Assembly: GCA_934667465.1 (NCBI GenBank)
Contig: CAKUMG010000125.1
Span: forward strand, 1-10,307
Direction: 5' to 3'
Origin: an uncultured Actinoplanes sp.
GTDB lineage: Bacteria > Actinomycetota > Actinomycetes > Mycobacteriales > Micromonosporaceae
Length of the DNA: 10,307 nt
Positions 1 to 7,433 of the stretch are shown here, piece after piece. The translations under genes were made by a program, and so were the position numbers. The notes under the pieces are model-generated. The model was given only the letters and a program-made list of their open reading frames with translations. It did no database searches and was not told the origin of the DNA. Each line of letters begins with the position of its first letter. The stretch's first letter is position 1.

Positions 1-1627
1 GGATCGCGTACTCGAAGGGCCGCCGCGGTCCGGGCCGCGCCTCGCCGGCCTCGGCCAGGATGACCTCGCGCCCGGTGAACTGCCACTTCGACGGGGTGAC
101 CGGACGCCAGTTGGTGGGCCGCAGCGTGTCCTGCACCCGGGTGGTGCCGACGGGACCGGCCGCGAACGTCCTGGTGCCGGTCACCTTCCAGACCTTACCG
201 TTGGCCTTGGCGAGCAGGTAGAGCTCGCCCGCCCGGTCGGTGCCGAAGCGCAGGTCGACCCGCTCGGGGTTGCCCGGGGCGCCCGGGGCCGAGAGGTCCT
301 GCATGCGGACCGGGGTGCCGGTAGCGGCACTGAACAGGTTGAGCCGGTGGATGGTGGCGGGCGGGCCGCCGCGCCGCATCTCGGCGGCGTTGGTGTAGAA
401 GACCCAGCCGTTCACCAGGTCGCCGAAGATGTACTTGCCGTACAGGGCGGGGACGGCGGTGCCGCGGTAGACGAACCCGCCCGCGACGGCGACGCCGACG
501 TCGCCGGTGCAGTTCCAGCCGGGCTGCGGGTTGTGGTCGTACGCGGCGACCGGGTAGTCGTAGCCGAAGCTCGCGTCGTCGGCCGGCAGCGGGTAGAGCC
601 GCTCGCACGGTCCGCTCGGGGTCTTGTCGAAGACGAAGGCGCCCTCGCGCTCGCTCCAGCCGGCGTTGTCGCCGGGCCGCACCTCGTAGATCGCCTCGAT
701 GGCGTGCTCGCCGATGTGCCCGAGGTAGAGCTTGCCGGTGGCCTTGTCCCAGCTGAACCGGTGCGGGTCGCGGTAGCCGTAGGACCAGATCTCGCCGAGC
801 GCACCGGCCTGGCCCGCGAACGGGTTGGTGGCCGGGATGCCGTACTTGCCGTTGGTGCTGTTCGTGCCCGCCGGGTCGATGCGCAGCAGCTTGCCGTGCG
901 GCAGGGCCAGGTTCTGCGGGTCGGTGTTGTTGACGCCGATACCGCCGTCGCCGACCGCGAGGTAGAGCTTGCCGTAGTCGTCGGAGCCCTTCCGCGCGTA
1001 CGGGTTGAAGTTGATCTCCTGAATGCCGTGGATCTGCCCGCCGAAGCCGATCCGCAGCACCTCGCGCCGGGTGCCGCTGAAGGTGTCGGCGGCGGGGTCG
1101 GTGGCGTCCCACTCGTTGATGACGCCGTGGTACAGCACGGTGGCCTGGGCATAGTCGGGCACGGCGGTGGTCGCGGCGGCCTGCTCGGTGTGGATCGTGT
1201 AGAACTTGCCGTTGGTCTTGAACTCCGGGTGGAACGCGACGTAGCCGAAGCCCTGACCGAGGCCGCGCCCGGAGAAGAACTGCGGGGCGAAGGTGGCCGC
1301 GACGTCGAGGTAGACGCTCGGGACGCCGTTCTTGACCAGGTAGAGGTTGCCGTTGAGGTCGGGCACGGCGCGGCGCCCGGAGCCGTCGGGCAGCTCGAAC
1401 ACGGTGTTGATCCGGGCCTGGCGCATCAGCCGGACGTCGGTCGGCGCCGGGGTCGGCTGCGAGGCCGGGAAGCCGGCGAACTCGTCGAGGACCAGCCCGA
1501 GCCGGGAGGTGACCGGCTCGGTGGGGATCGGATCATAGATGGCGCCCGGGTCCGCCTGGGCGGCAGACGGGACAGCAACGGCCATTGTGGACAGTAGGAG
1601 CGTGGACAGGAGCAGACGTAGACGCAT
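1..1627 (-). CDS. Secreted PQQ-dependent sugar dehydrogenase (GSDH family), 3' end cut by window edge
   Basis: An uninterrupted frame runs from ATG 1627 to the left edge (542 codons, no stop), so the C-terminus is missing. Residues 1-25 form a signal peptide ending in AQA, so the protein is exported. Residues about 60-485 read as a six-bladed GSDH/YliI beta-propeller: GRGLGQGFGYVAFHPEF (120-136), LYLAVGDGG (221-229), GKLLRIDPAG (245-254), EIWSYGYRDPHRFSWD (279-294), NAGW (321-324) and GGFVYRG (383-389). His200 (IHGIQEINFNP) aligns with the catalytic His of soluble glucose dehydrogenase, and Arg286 with its substrate Arg; the usual following Asn is Asp287. Family members oxidise aldoses to lactones with PQQ. 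From about residue 500 a second domain seems to begin, perhaps concanavalin-like (inference). The start lies 3 bases after the preceding stop, with AAGGGG 6 bases upstream; GTG 1630 is a less likely alternative. The family call is firm; the substrate is unknown. Confidence 0.88.
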   Translation of the reverse strand, partial: MRLRLLLSTLLLSTMAVAVPSAAQADPGAIYDPIPTEPVTSRLGLVLDEFAGFPASQPTPAPTDVRLMRQARINTVFELPDGSGRRAVPDLNGNLYLVKNGVPSVYLDVAATFAPQFFSGRGLGQGFGYVAFHPEFKTNGKFYTIHTEQAAATTAVPDYAQATVLYHGVINEWDATDPAADTFSGTRREVLRIGFGGQIHGIQEINFNPYARKGSDDYGKLYLAVGDGGIGVNNTDPQNLALPHGKLLRIDPAGTNSTNGKYGIPATNPFAGQAGALGEIWSYGYRDPHRFSWDKATGKLYLGHIGEHAIEAIYEVRPGDNAGWSEREGAFVFDKTPSGPCERLYPLPADDASFGYDYPVAAYDHNPQPGWNCTGDVGVAVAGGFVYRGTAVPALYGKYIFGDLVNGWVFYTNAAEMRRGGPPATIHRLNLFSAATGTPVRMQDLSAPGAPGNPERVDLRFGTDRAGELYLLAKANGKVWKVTGTRTFAAGPVGTTRVQDTLRPTNWRPVTPSKWQFTGREVILAEAGEARPGPRRPFEYAI

Positions 1628-1630
1628 CAC

Positions 1631-2578
1631 TTACCCCTTACGGAAATACGTGGCGTACTGGGTGGCGACGGCGCGCGCGGACAGCGAGGTGTCCAGGAAC
1701 GTGAGCGCGTCCATGCGGCAGGTGCAGGGGTTGCGTTCCACCTCGTTGAGGGGGAAGCTGCCACCGATCTTGATCCCGCGCGGGTCGGTGGCGGTGGTGA
1801 CGTGCGGGCCCGGGCCGGCGACGAGCCACGGGTCGTCGGTGCGGGTGTAGAAGCCCTCGACCGGTGCCCCGTTCTTGTAGAGCGCCATCTGGCCGGTGGT
1901 GAAGTCGAACGTGGCGGCGATGTGCACCCAGCGGTTCTTGGGCAGCAGCGTGCGCCAGTCCTCGCTCGCGGCGAACGTCTGCGAGTTGCCGCCGTCGAGC
2001 CGCCGGCCGAGCGCGACCAGGCGCAGCGTACCGTTGACGTCGATCAGTTCGAGCAGCGCGCGCACGGCGTGCCCGTCCGAGTCACCGGTCAGCACGCCGG
2101 TGAGCCCGATCGCGTTGTAGACGTCGTCCGGGGCGGGCGTGACGGTGTTGGGCAGCGGGCCGTCCATCTGGCGATTGAACCAGCCCATGACGGTGACCCC
2201 GCCGACGGCGTTGAAGGCGCGCAGCGTGCGCACGCCGCTGGCCGAGTAGATCCCGGCCTTCCAGTCGTCGTTGCCGGTCACGGTGGGGTTGACCTGCTGC
2301 GTCTGCAGCGCGCGGCCGGCGCCGGGATAGGCCTGATCCCGTACGCGCATCGCGGCCCCGCCGTTGATCAGCTCGATCTCGGTCCCGGAGCGCCCGAGGT
2401 CCTGTTCGAGCGCCGGGTCGCCGGGCTGCGGGTGGTCGAAGTCGTAGTGGGCGACCAGGTGCGGCCGCAGGGACGGGTGGATGCCGGGCGGGCCGGACGG
2501 GCCTGCCTGGGCGGGTGCCGCGGAGGCGCCGGCCGCGAGGACTGCGGCAACGGCGATCGCGGCGGGTCCGCGTCGCAT
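1631..2578 (-). CDS. Secreted LamG/concanavalin A-like domain protein
   Basis: A 315-residue protein with a signal peptide (MRRG, hydrophobic Ala-rich core, AQA at 23-25). The mature part (about 38-313) has the layout of a LamG/laminin-G-like jelly-roll: LVAHYDFD (41-48) as the first strand, GVTVMGWFNRQ (127-137), NRWVHIAATFDFTTGQMALY (215-234), KNGAPV (235-240), and a closing MDALTFLDTSLSARAV (289-304), the usual end of LamG_3-type domains. Cys285 and Cys287 sit just before that last strand. Such domains usually bind glycans or other surfaces; no catalytic residues are apparent, so the role is probably binding or scaffolding. The ATG at 2578 was chosen because the signal peptide starts there and AGGGAG lies 4 bases upstream; the frame stays open to 2704, but that part is an Arg-rich shadow of the upstream ATPase. 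The gene lies 8 bases after that ATPase and 3 bases before the dehydrogenase, which suggests that the two secreted proteins work together. Confidence 0.85.
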   Translation of the reverse strand: MRRGPAAIAVAAVLAAGASAAPAQAGPSGPPGIHPSLRPHLVAHYDFDHPQPGDPALEQDLGRSGTEIELINGGAAMRVRDQAYPGAGRALQTQQVNPTVTGNDDWKAGIYSASGVRTLRAFNAVGGVTVMGWFNRQMDGPLPNTVTPAPDDVYNAIGLTGVLTGDSDGHAVRALLELIDVNGTLRLVALGRRLDGGNSQTFAASEDWRTLLPKNRWVHIAATFDFTTGQMALYKNGAPVEGFYTRTDDPWLVAGPGPHVTTATDPRGIKIGGSFPLNEVERNPCTCRMDALTFLDTSLSARAVATQYATYFRKG

Positions 2579-2586
2579 AGTGCTCC

Positions 2587-3327
2587 CTAGGAAGTCGGAG
2601 AAGACGAGGGACGGCCACCGAGGTAGAGCTCCCCGAGCTGGGGGTCCGCCAGCAGGTCCGCGGCGGGCCCGGAGATGTGCACGCGCCCGAGGTCGAGCAC
2701 GCACCCGAGGTCGGCGGTCTCGAGCGCGCGCCGGGCGTTCTGCTCGACGAGCAGCACGGCCGTCCCGGCGTCGCGCATCCGCACGACCTGGTCGAAGATG
2801 GTCTGGGTGGCGCGCGGGTCGAGACCCATGCTGGGCTCGTCCAGCAGCACCACCCGGGGATCGATCATCAGGGAACGGGCGAACTCGACCTGCTTCTGCT
2901 GGCCGCCCGAGAGCAGGCCGGCCGTGGTGTGCCAGCGCTCGGCCACCACCGGGAAGAGGTCCTTGACGAAGGCGGCCCGCTTCGCGAGCTTCGCCTTGTC
3001 CCGCAGCGAATAGCCGCCGAGCATCACGTTCTCCTCGACGGTCATCTCGCGGAACACGCTGTGGCCCTGCAGCACGAGCGCCACCCCGGCGGCGAGCATC
3101 CGCTGCGGGCCGGTGCCGGTGAGGTCCTCGCCGCCGACCCGGATCCGGCCCTCGCGCGGCTTGAGCAGCCCGGCGGCGACCTTGAGCACCGTGGACTTGC
3201 CGGCGCCGTTGGGGCCGACGAGGCAGACGACCGTGCCGGGGGGCACGGTGACGCTGAAACCGCGCAGCACGGGGGCGGCCCGGCCGTAACCGGCCACGAT
3301 GTCGGAGAGTTCGAATTCAGACGCCAA
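2587..3327 (-). CDS. livF: Liv-type ABC transporter ATP-binding protein LivF
   Basis: A 246-residue ABC ATPase, one of the two different ATPases that energise Liv-type (HAAT, branched-chain amino acid/amide class) importers on the inner face of the membrane. Walker A is GPNGAGKST (38-46), the Q-loop is Gln87, the signature is LSGGQQ (139-144) and Walker B is VVLLDEP (159-165). The H-loop position carries Gln196 in LLVEQNARRAL; a Gln here is normal for LivF and separates it from LivG. Length is typical (about 235-245). The start is a TTG at 3327 that overlaps the end of livG by 11 bases; it puts the conserved opening ELSDIVAGYG at residues 6-15. The only upstream signal is a G-rich run about 6 bases away, so translation is probably coupled to livG. 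The TTG start is the only uncertain point. Confidence 0.93.
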   Translation of the reverse strand: MASEFELSDIVAGYGRAAPVLRGFSVTVPPGTVVCLVGPNGAGKSTVLKVAAGLLKPREGRIRVGGEDLTGTGPQRMLAAGVALVLQGHSVFREMTVEENVMLGGYSLRDKAKLAKRAAFVKDLFPVVAERWHTTAGLLSGGQQKQVEFARSLMIDPRVVLLDEPSMGLDPRATQTIFDQVVRMRDAGTAVLLVEQNARRALETADLGCVLDLGRVHISGPAADLLADPQLGELYLGGRPSSSPTS

Positions 3328-4045
3328 GGTACGCCCCCAGGACCCGCTCGTCGGTGCGGATGACGGACGGCGGCCCGGCCGCGATGGGCCGGCCGCGGTC
3401 GAACACGACGACGTGGTCGCTGATGCTCATGACCAGCTCCATGTTGTGTTCGACGATCACGAACGTGCGCCCCTCGGCGTTCAGGTCGCGCACGAGCGTG
3501 CCGATCCGGTCGAGCAGCGCCGGGTTGACGCCGCCCGCCGGCTCGTCGAGCAGGATCGTCTCCGGCTCGGCCATGAGCACGCCGGCCAGTTCCAGGAGCT
3601 TCTGCTGCCCCCACGACATCTCGCCCGCCTCGGAGCCGGCGAGGTGCTCGATGCCGAGCCGGGTCAGCCAGCCGCGCGCCCGGTCGATCTCGTCGCGCCC
3701 GCGGGCGCCGCGCAGCGCCTTCGGGAAGCCACCGGGCCGCACGGCCGCGAGCACGTTGTCCAGCGCCGTCATCCGGGGGAAGACCCGGCAGAGCTGGAAC
3801 GTACGCCCGACACCCGCCCGCGCGATCGCGTGCGGCGGCTTGCGGCTGATCTCCGCGCCGTTGTAGGTGACGCTGCCGCTGTCGGCGCGGATCATCCCGG
3901 TGATGCAGTTGAAGTACGTGGTCTTGCCCGATCCGTTCGGGCCGATCAGCGCGTTGACCTTGCCGTGCTCGAAGTCCACCGTCGCGCCGTCGAGCGCGAC
4001 CACTCCCCCGAACGCCTTGCGCAGGTCCTTCGTGGCGATCGTCAT
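3317..4045 (-). CDS. livG: Liv-type ABC transporter ATP-binding protein LivG
   Basis: A 242-residue ABC ATPase, partner of LivF in the Liv-type importer. Walker A is GPNGSGKT (35-42), the Q-loop is Gln84 in GRTFQLCRVFP, and Walker B is TILLDEPAGGVNP (163-175), close to the LivG form LLDEPAAGLNP. The H-loop is His200 in VIVEHNMELVM, again the LivG form. The signature motif is MSWGQQ (143-148) where LSYGQQ or LSGGQ is usual; Trp at this place is a mild variation and should not impair function. The start is ATG 4045, which shares the four bases ATGA with the stop of livM and has AAGGAG 7 bases upstream. The frame stays open much further right, but that stretch is only an Arg-rich shadow of livM. 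Slightly shorter than the usual 250 residues. Confidence 0.94.
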   Translation of the reverse strand: MTIATKDLRKAFGGVVALDGATVDFEHGKVNALIGPNGSGKTTYFNCITGMIRADSGSVTYNGAEISRKPPHAIARAGVGRTFQLCRVFPRMTALDNVLAAVRPGGFPKALRGARGRDEIDRARGWLTRLGIEHLAGSEAGEMSWGQQKLLELAGVLMAEPETILLDEPAGGVNPALLDRIGTLVRDLNAEGRTFVIVEHNMELVMSISDHVVVFDRGRPIAAGPPSVIRTDERVLGAYLGV

Positions 4046-5307
4046 CGGTGGGCTCCTTCCCGCGCGCGCTGGTCCCGCAGTTCGGCCGCGGTGACCTCCC
4101 GGATGGAGCTCTGCCGCGTCTTGCGGAAGCGGCGCAGCTGTGCCGCGATCGCCGGCAGCACCCCGTCGGGCATGACCAGCACGACGACCGCGAGCAGTAC
4201 GCCGGTCGCGACCAGGTGCAGCGGCGTGTTGCCGAACTCGGTCTTGAAGTACTCGAGCGCGATGCCGACGACCAGGGCCCCGATCAGCGGCCCGTAGAGC
4301 GTGCGCACGCCGCCGAGCAGCGCCATCAGCACCAGGTACGAGCCGGTGAGCACGCTGAACTGGAACACCGGGTCCAGGTCGCCGAACCACAGCGCGTAGA
4401 GCCCGCCGCCGAGCGCGGTGAACCCCGCGGACAGGACGAAAACGATCAGCTTGTACGTGAACGTGGGCGTGCCGAGCGCCTCCGCCTTGTCCTCGTCCTC
4501 GCGGATCGCCTTGAGCCCGAGCCCGAAGCGGCTGCGGTCGACGAGCCACCAGGTCAGCAGCGCGACGCCGAGCAGCGCGCCGTAGAGGTAGAAGAACACC
4601 CGGTGGTGCTCGGGGCGCAGCAGGTCCGGGAACGGCCGCGGCACGACCAGCCCCCGCGAGCCCCCGGTCAGCGACGACCAGCTCTGGAACACCAGCAGCA
4701 GGATCAGCACCAGGGCGATCGACACGATGACGAACGAGGCTCCCCGTACCCGCAGCGCCGCCATGCCCAGCGGTACGGCGATCGCGGCGACCAGCAGGGC
4801 GGCGGCGAACAGCGCCACGAAAGACGGTAGCCCCGCCTTCACCACCAGCAGCCCGGTCGCGTAGCCGCCGAGCCCGGCGAGCGCCCCGTGCCCGAGCGAG
4901 ATGTAGCCGGTGAACCCGCCGACGAAGTTCCACGCCGTGGCCAGCACGGCGTAGTTGAGCACGACGATGCCCGCCGACAGGATGTACGGGTTCGGCGCGA
5001 TGCCCGGGAACGCCAGGATCGCGACGACGAGCACGAGCGCGCCGCCGAGGATCGGCCAGTTCACCGCCCTCGTGCGGCGCTGCGGTGAGTCGGCCCCTTC
5101 GCTCGTACGGGGTTCCGCGCCGCCCAGCGCCGAGGCGCGCTCGGAAGCGGGCCACGCGCCGGACAGATCGGTCTCCCCGGCCCCGGCAGCGGGGCCGGCG
5201 TCGGCACGGCCGTTGTCGGCACGGCCGCTGTCGGCGCGACCGGTGTCGGCGCGACCGGTGTCGGCGGGAGGGGCGGGGCGGGGGGCGTGGTCAGAATCGC
5301 TGGGCAA
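4042..5307 (-). CDS. livM: Liv-type ABC transporter permease LivM with long disordered N-terminal extension
   Basis: A 421-residue inner-membrane permease. The first 80 or so residues are hydrophilic and rich in Pro, Ala, Gly and Asp, including a GRAD[TSNA] repeat (18-36); the membrane part starts near residue 83 (NWPILGGALVLVV). Family hallmarks are WNFVGGFTGYISLGHGALAG (126-145), matching the LivM pattern GYAGQLSLGHAAFFG, and the cytoplasmic coupling helix GLKAIREDEDKAEALG. LivM normally begins only 10-40 residues before its first helix, so the extension is unusual; its function is unknown. The start is TTG 5307, inside the end of livH (17-base overlap), supported by a perfect GGAGG 5 bases upstream at 5313-5317. 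A GTG codon just before the first helix (AVNW) would give a protein without the extension, but nothing favours it as strongly. The stop overlaps the livG start by ATGA. Confidence 0.92.
   Translation of the reverse strand: MPSDSDHAPRPAPPADTGRADTGRADSGRADNGRADAGPAAGAGETDLSGAWPASERASALGGAEPRTSEGADSPQRRTRAVNWPILGGALVLVVAILAFPGIAPNPYILSAGIVVLNYAVLATAWNFVGGFTGYISLGHGALAGLGGYATGLLVVKAGLPSFVALFAAALLVAAIAVPLGMAALRVRGASFVIVSIALVLILLLVFQSWSSLTGGSRGLVVPRPFPDLLRPEHHRVFFYLYGALLGVALLTWWLVDRSRFGLGLKAIREDEDKAEALGTPTFTYKLIVFVLSAGFTALGGGLYALWFGDLDPVFQFSVLTGSYLVLMALLGGVRTLYGPLIGALVVGIALEYFKTEFGNTPLHLVATGVLLAVVVLVMPDGVLPAIAAQLRRFRKTRQSSIREVTAAELRDQRAREGAHR
5200..5265. repeat. 15-bp tandem repeat inside the livM 5' end
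   Basis: The hexamer GTCGGC recurs at 5200, 5215, 5230, 5245 and 5260, exactly 15 bases apart: four full units and one partial. The two units starting at 5230 and 5245 are identical (GTCGGCGCGACCGGT); the others differ at a few bases. Because 15 is a multiple of 3, gain or loss of a unit keeps livM in frame and only changes the number of GRAD[TSNA] pentapeptides in the cytoplasmic extension. Seen directly in the sequence; any effect on function is unknown. Confidence 0.9.
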
Positions 5308-6178
5308 GGCGGCCTCCGAAGAATCCTTGCGGGCGGACGGCCAGCGTGGCGAACAGGGCCACGTAGAACACCGTCTGCGCCCAGGTCGTGCCGAGCGGGA
5401 TCTGCAGCAGGCTCTGGGCGAGGCCGAGCAGCAGCGCGGCGGCCGCCGCCCCCGGCACGCTGCCCAGCCCGCCGACCACGATGATCGCCATCAGCGGGCC
5501 GATCCAGTGCCAGTGCAGCGACGGGTAGATCGTCGTGTCCAGCGCGAGCGCGGTGCCGCCGATCGCCGCGGTGGCCAGGCCCAGCCCGAAGCCGTACCCG
5601 GCCACCTTCTCGGTGTCGATGCCGACCAGGCGCGCGGCGTCGCGGTGCTGGATCGTCGCCCGCAGCGCCCAGCCGAGCCGGGTGTGCTTCATGAGCACGT
5701 ACAGGCCGGTCAGGGCAACAGCCGCCAGGCCGAAAGCGATCAGCTTGACGACGGCGACCCGGGCCCCGAAGAACTCCAGGCTCGCCGAGCCGTAGCCGAG
5801 CTGGATGCGCCGCTGCGTGCCGGTGAAGACGTACCCGAGCAGCCCCTCGATCACGATCGCGACCGCGAACGTGACCAGCACCGACATCATCGTCAGCGTG
5901 GCGGGCCGCAGCCGGGCCAGCAGCAGCCGCTGCATGACCACGCCGGCGCCGAAGAACAGCGGCACGGTCACCAGCATCGACAGCAGCGGGTCCACGCCGA
6001 GGCTGTGGTGCGACCACCAGGCCAGGTAGGCGGCGAGGATCAGGAACGCCGAGTGGGCGATCATCACCACCCGCATGATGCCGAAGTAGAGCGTCAGGCC
6101 GGCCGCGAGCAGGGCGTAGAGACCGCCCAGCAGCAGGCCGAGGATGATGCTCTGCAGGAGGAGTCCACCGGAGGGCAT
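5291..6178 (-). CDS. livH: Liv-type ABC transporter permease LivH
   Basis: A 295-residue, strongly hydrophobic integral membrane permease that pairs with LivM. The N-terminal block GLLLGGLYALLAAGLTLYFG (14-33), followed by IMRVVMIAHSAFLIL, closely follows the LivH consensus (GLTLIFGVMRVVNFAHGELLML). TRLGWALRATIQHRDAARLVGID in the second half matches the cytoplasmic ATPase-contacting loop of the family. Length is usual (about 290). The start is ATG 6178, 7 bases after the stop of the binding-protein gene; GGTGA, which contains that stop codon, lies 7 bases upstream and can serve as ribosome binding site. The 3' end overlaps livM by 17 bases. Confidence 0.94.
   Translation of the reverse strand: MPSGGLLLQSIILGLLLGGLYALLAAGLTLYFGIMRVVMIAHSAFLILAAYLAWWSHHSLGVDPLLSMLVTVPLFFGAGVVMQRLLLARLRPATLTMMSVLVTFAVAIVIEGLLGYVFTGTQRRIQLGYGSASLEFFGARVAVVKLIAFGLAAVALTGLYVLMKHTRLGWALRATIQHRDAARLVGIDTEKVAGYGFGLGLATAAIGGTALALDTTIYPSLHWHWIGPLMAIIVVGGLGSVPGAAAAALLLGLAQSLLQIPLGTTWAQTVFYVALFATLAVRPQGFFGGRLAQRF
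5313..5317 (-). promoter_or_regulatory. Ribosome binding site deciding the TTG start of livM
   Basis: On the minus strand GGAGG lies 5 bases before TTG 5307, within the last codons of livH. It is among the best Shine-Dalgarno matches in the operon and supports the long, extended form of LivM initiated at a TTG codon. Confidence 0.75.
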
Positions 6179-6185
6179 CCGCGCG

Positions 6186-7409
6186 TCACCAGGCCGGCTT
6201 CGGGTAGACCAGGTCGGCTTCCTTCGCGTTCGCCGGCAGAACGATCTTGATGTCGCCGCCCACCCACTGCTGGATCATGTGGGCGCCCTCGGGTTTGCCG
6301 GTGTCGTCCCAGGAGAGCGGGCCGACCACGGTCTCGACGGTGTTGTCGTGCACCCAGTCGATCAGCTTCTGCTGGCACTCGCCCTGCTCGGCGCAGCCGG
6401 CGGCCTTGACGGCGGCGGCGACGACCTGGCCGGTGGTGTACGCGTTAGCCTGGTCCTCCTCCGGCGCCTTGCCGAACTGGGCCGTAAACTTCTCGACGAA
6501 CTCCTTGTTGCTGGGGTAGGGCGCGTCCTGGCTGTAGCCGGTCGGAGCGATGATCCCCTCGGTCTTGTTGCCGATGGCCGCCGCGAACTCCGGGTTGGTC
6601 GGCGCGGTGGAGAACGCCGCCAGCTTCGGCTGGTAGTTCAGCTGCTGCAGCGCCACGATCAGGTTGACCCCGTCCTGGTACTGCGAGCCGCCGACGACCA
6701 TGTCCGCCTTCGACGTGGCGATCTTCGCCGCGATGCTGCCGAAGTCGGTGGTGTTGGGCGGATACACCTCGTCCACGACCGTGCGGACGCCGCCCTTCTC
6801 GAGCTTCTCCTTGAGGCCGTACGCGGTGCCCTGCGCGAAGGGGTCGTCCATGGCCGCGTACGCGGCGGTCCTGGGCCGCTGGTCCGGCGGCAGCGCCAGC
6901 AGGTATTCGGCCAGGTAGTTGTAGTGGTCGTTGGCGACCGCGGGTGCGGCGTAGAACAGGTTCTTGAAGCCCTGGGTGAACACCTCGGCGGCGGCGCCGG
7001 CGGGCTCCACGAAGAGCATGCCGTACTCGCTGGCCACGCGGGCCGCGGGCACGACGAGGCGGGTCGAGAACGGGCCGACGACCAGGTCCACCTGGTCGCT
7101 GCCGATCAACTGCTCGTAGTCGGCGACGACCCGGTCCGCACTGGACTGGTCGTCGAGGATCTTGAGTTCCACCTGGCGGCCCAGCAGCCCGCCGGAGTCG
7201 TTGACGATCTTCGCCCAGGCCTCGTAGCCCTGCTGGACGCCCTTGCCGGGCTCGGAGAAGTCGCCGGTCAGCGGCAGCGAGATGCCCACGGTGATGGGAC
7301 CGTCGCCGCCGGAGTCGTCGCCCGAGCCGCCGGAGCAGGCGCCGAGCGTGAGGAGAAAGGTCGCGCCGAGGGCCGTGGCCCATCGAGTACGCCGAAGGTG
7401 GGAAAGCAT
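6186..7409 (-). CDS. ABC transporter substrate-binding lipoprotein, Liv/HAAT type (Peripla_BP_6)
   Basis: A 407-residue exported lipoprotein and first gene of the operon. The signal peptide has Arg-rich LRRTRW (5-10), a hydrophobic core and lipobox LGAC with Cys25 as the lipid-anchored residue; a Gly/Ser/Asp linker (26-37) follows. The mature protein opens with ITVGISLPLTGDFSEPGKGVQQGYEAW (39-65), typical of type I Liv-like binding proteins, and has VDLVVGPFSTRLVVPAARVASEYG (107-130). Cys339 and Cys345 probably form the usual C-terminal disulfide. The ligand is not branched-chain amino acids by default: the loop FVEPAGAA (133-140) and NLFYAAP (150-156) lack the SPxAT and FR motifs frequent in amino-acid binders (inference), and a LacI-type regulator next door suggests a sugar-derived ligand. 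ATG 7409 has AAGGAG 9 bases upstream. Confidence 0.92.
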   Translation of the reverse strand: MLSHLRRTRWATALGATFLLTLGACSGGSGDDSGGDGPITVGISLPLTGDFSEPGKGVQQGYEAWAKIVNDSGGLLGRQVELKILDDQSSADRVVADYEQLIGSDQVDLVVGPFSTRLVVPAARVASEYGMLFVEPAGAAAEVFTQGFKNLFYAAPAVANDHYNYLAEYLLALPPDQRPRTAAYAAMDDPFAQGTAYGLKEKLEKGGVRTVVDEVYPPNTTDFGSIAAKIATSKADMVVGGSQYQDGVNLIVALQQLNYQPKLAAFSTAPTNPEFAAAIGNKTEGIIAPTGYSQDAPYPSNKEFVEKFTAQFGKAPEEDQANAYTTGQVVAAAVKAAGCAEQGECQQKLIDWVHDNTVETVVGPLSWDDTGKPEGAHMIQQWVGGDIKIVLPANAKEADLVYPKPAW

Positions 7410-7418
7410 CCTGGGGAG

Positions 7419-7424
7419 CTCCTT
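7419..7424 (-). promoter_or_regulatory. Ribosome binding site of the substrate-binding protein gene
   Basis: On the minus strand AAGGAG lies 9 bases before ATG 7409 and fixes the start of the first gene of the operon. Confidence 0.75.
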
Positions 7425-7433
7425 TTGCCCGAG

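Noticed and set aside
195..1152. Two overlapping minus-strand open frames (195-1112 and 412-1152)
   Set aside because: Both are out of frame with the quinoprotein dehydrogenase, which covers the whole stretch with clear family motifs; their products are Arg/Pro/Ala-rich shadows.
347..1597. A 416-codon plus-strand open frame opposite the dehydrogenase
   Set aside because: Low-complexity Val/Gly/Arg/Ala composition and no recognisable domain; long antisense frames are expected at this GC content.
2579..2704. N-terminal extension of the LamG protein to 2704
   Set aside because: It overlaps livF and would bury the signal peptide that begins at ATG 2578.
4046..5155. N-terminal extension of livG to 5155
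   Set aside because: Arg/Ala-rich shadow of livM; ATG 4045 has a strong ribosome binding site and starts the conserved ATPase domain.
5200..5265. The 15-bp repeat as a CRISPR array or regulator-binding iterons
   Set aside because: The units are directly adjacent without spacers and lie in frame inside a coding region; a coding minisatellite explains them.
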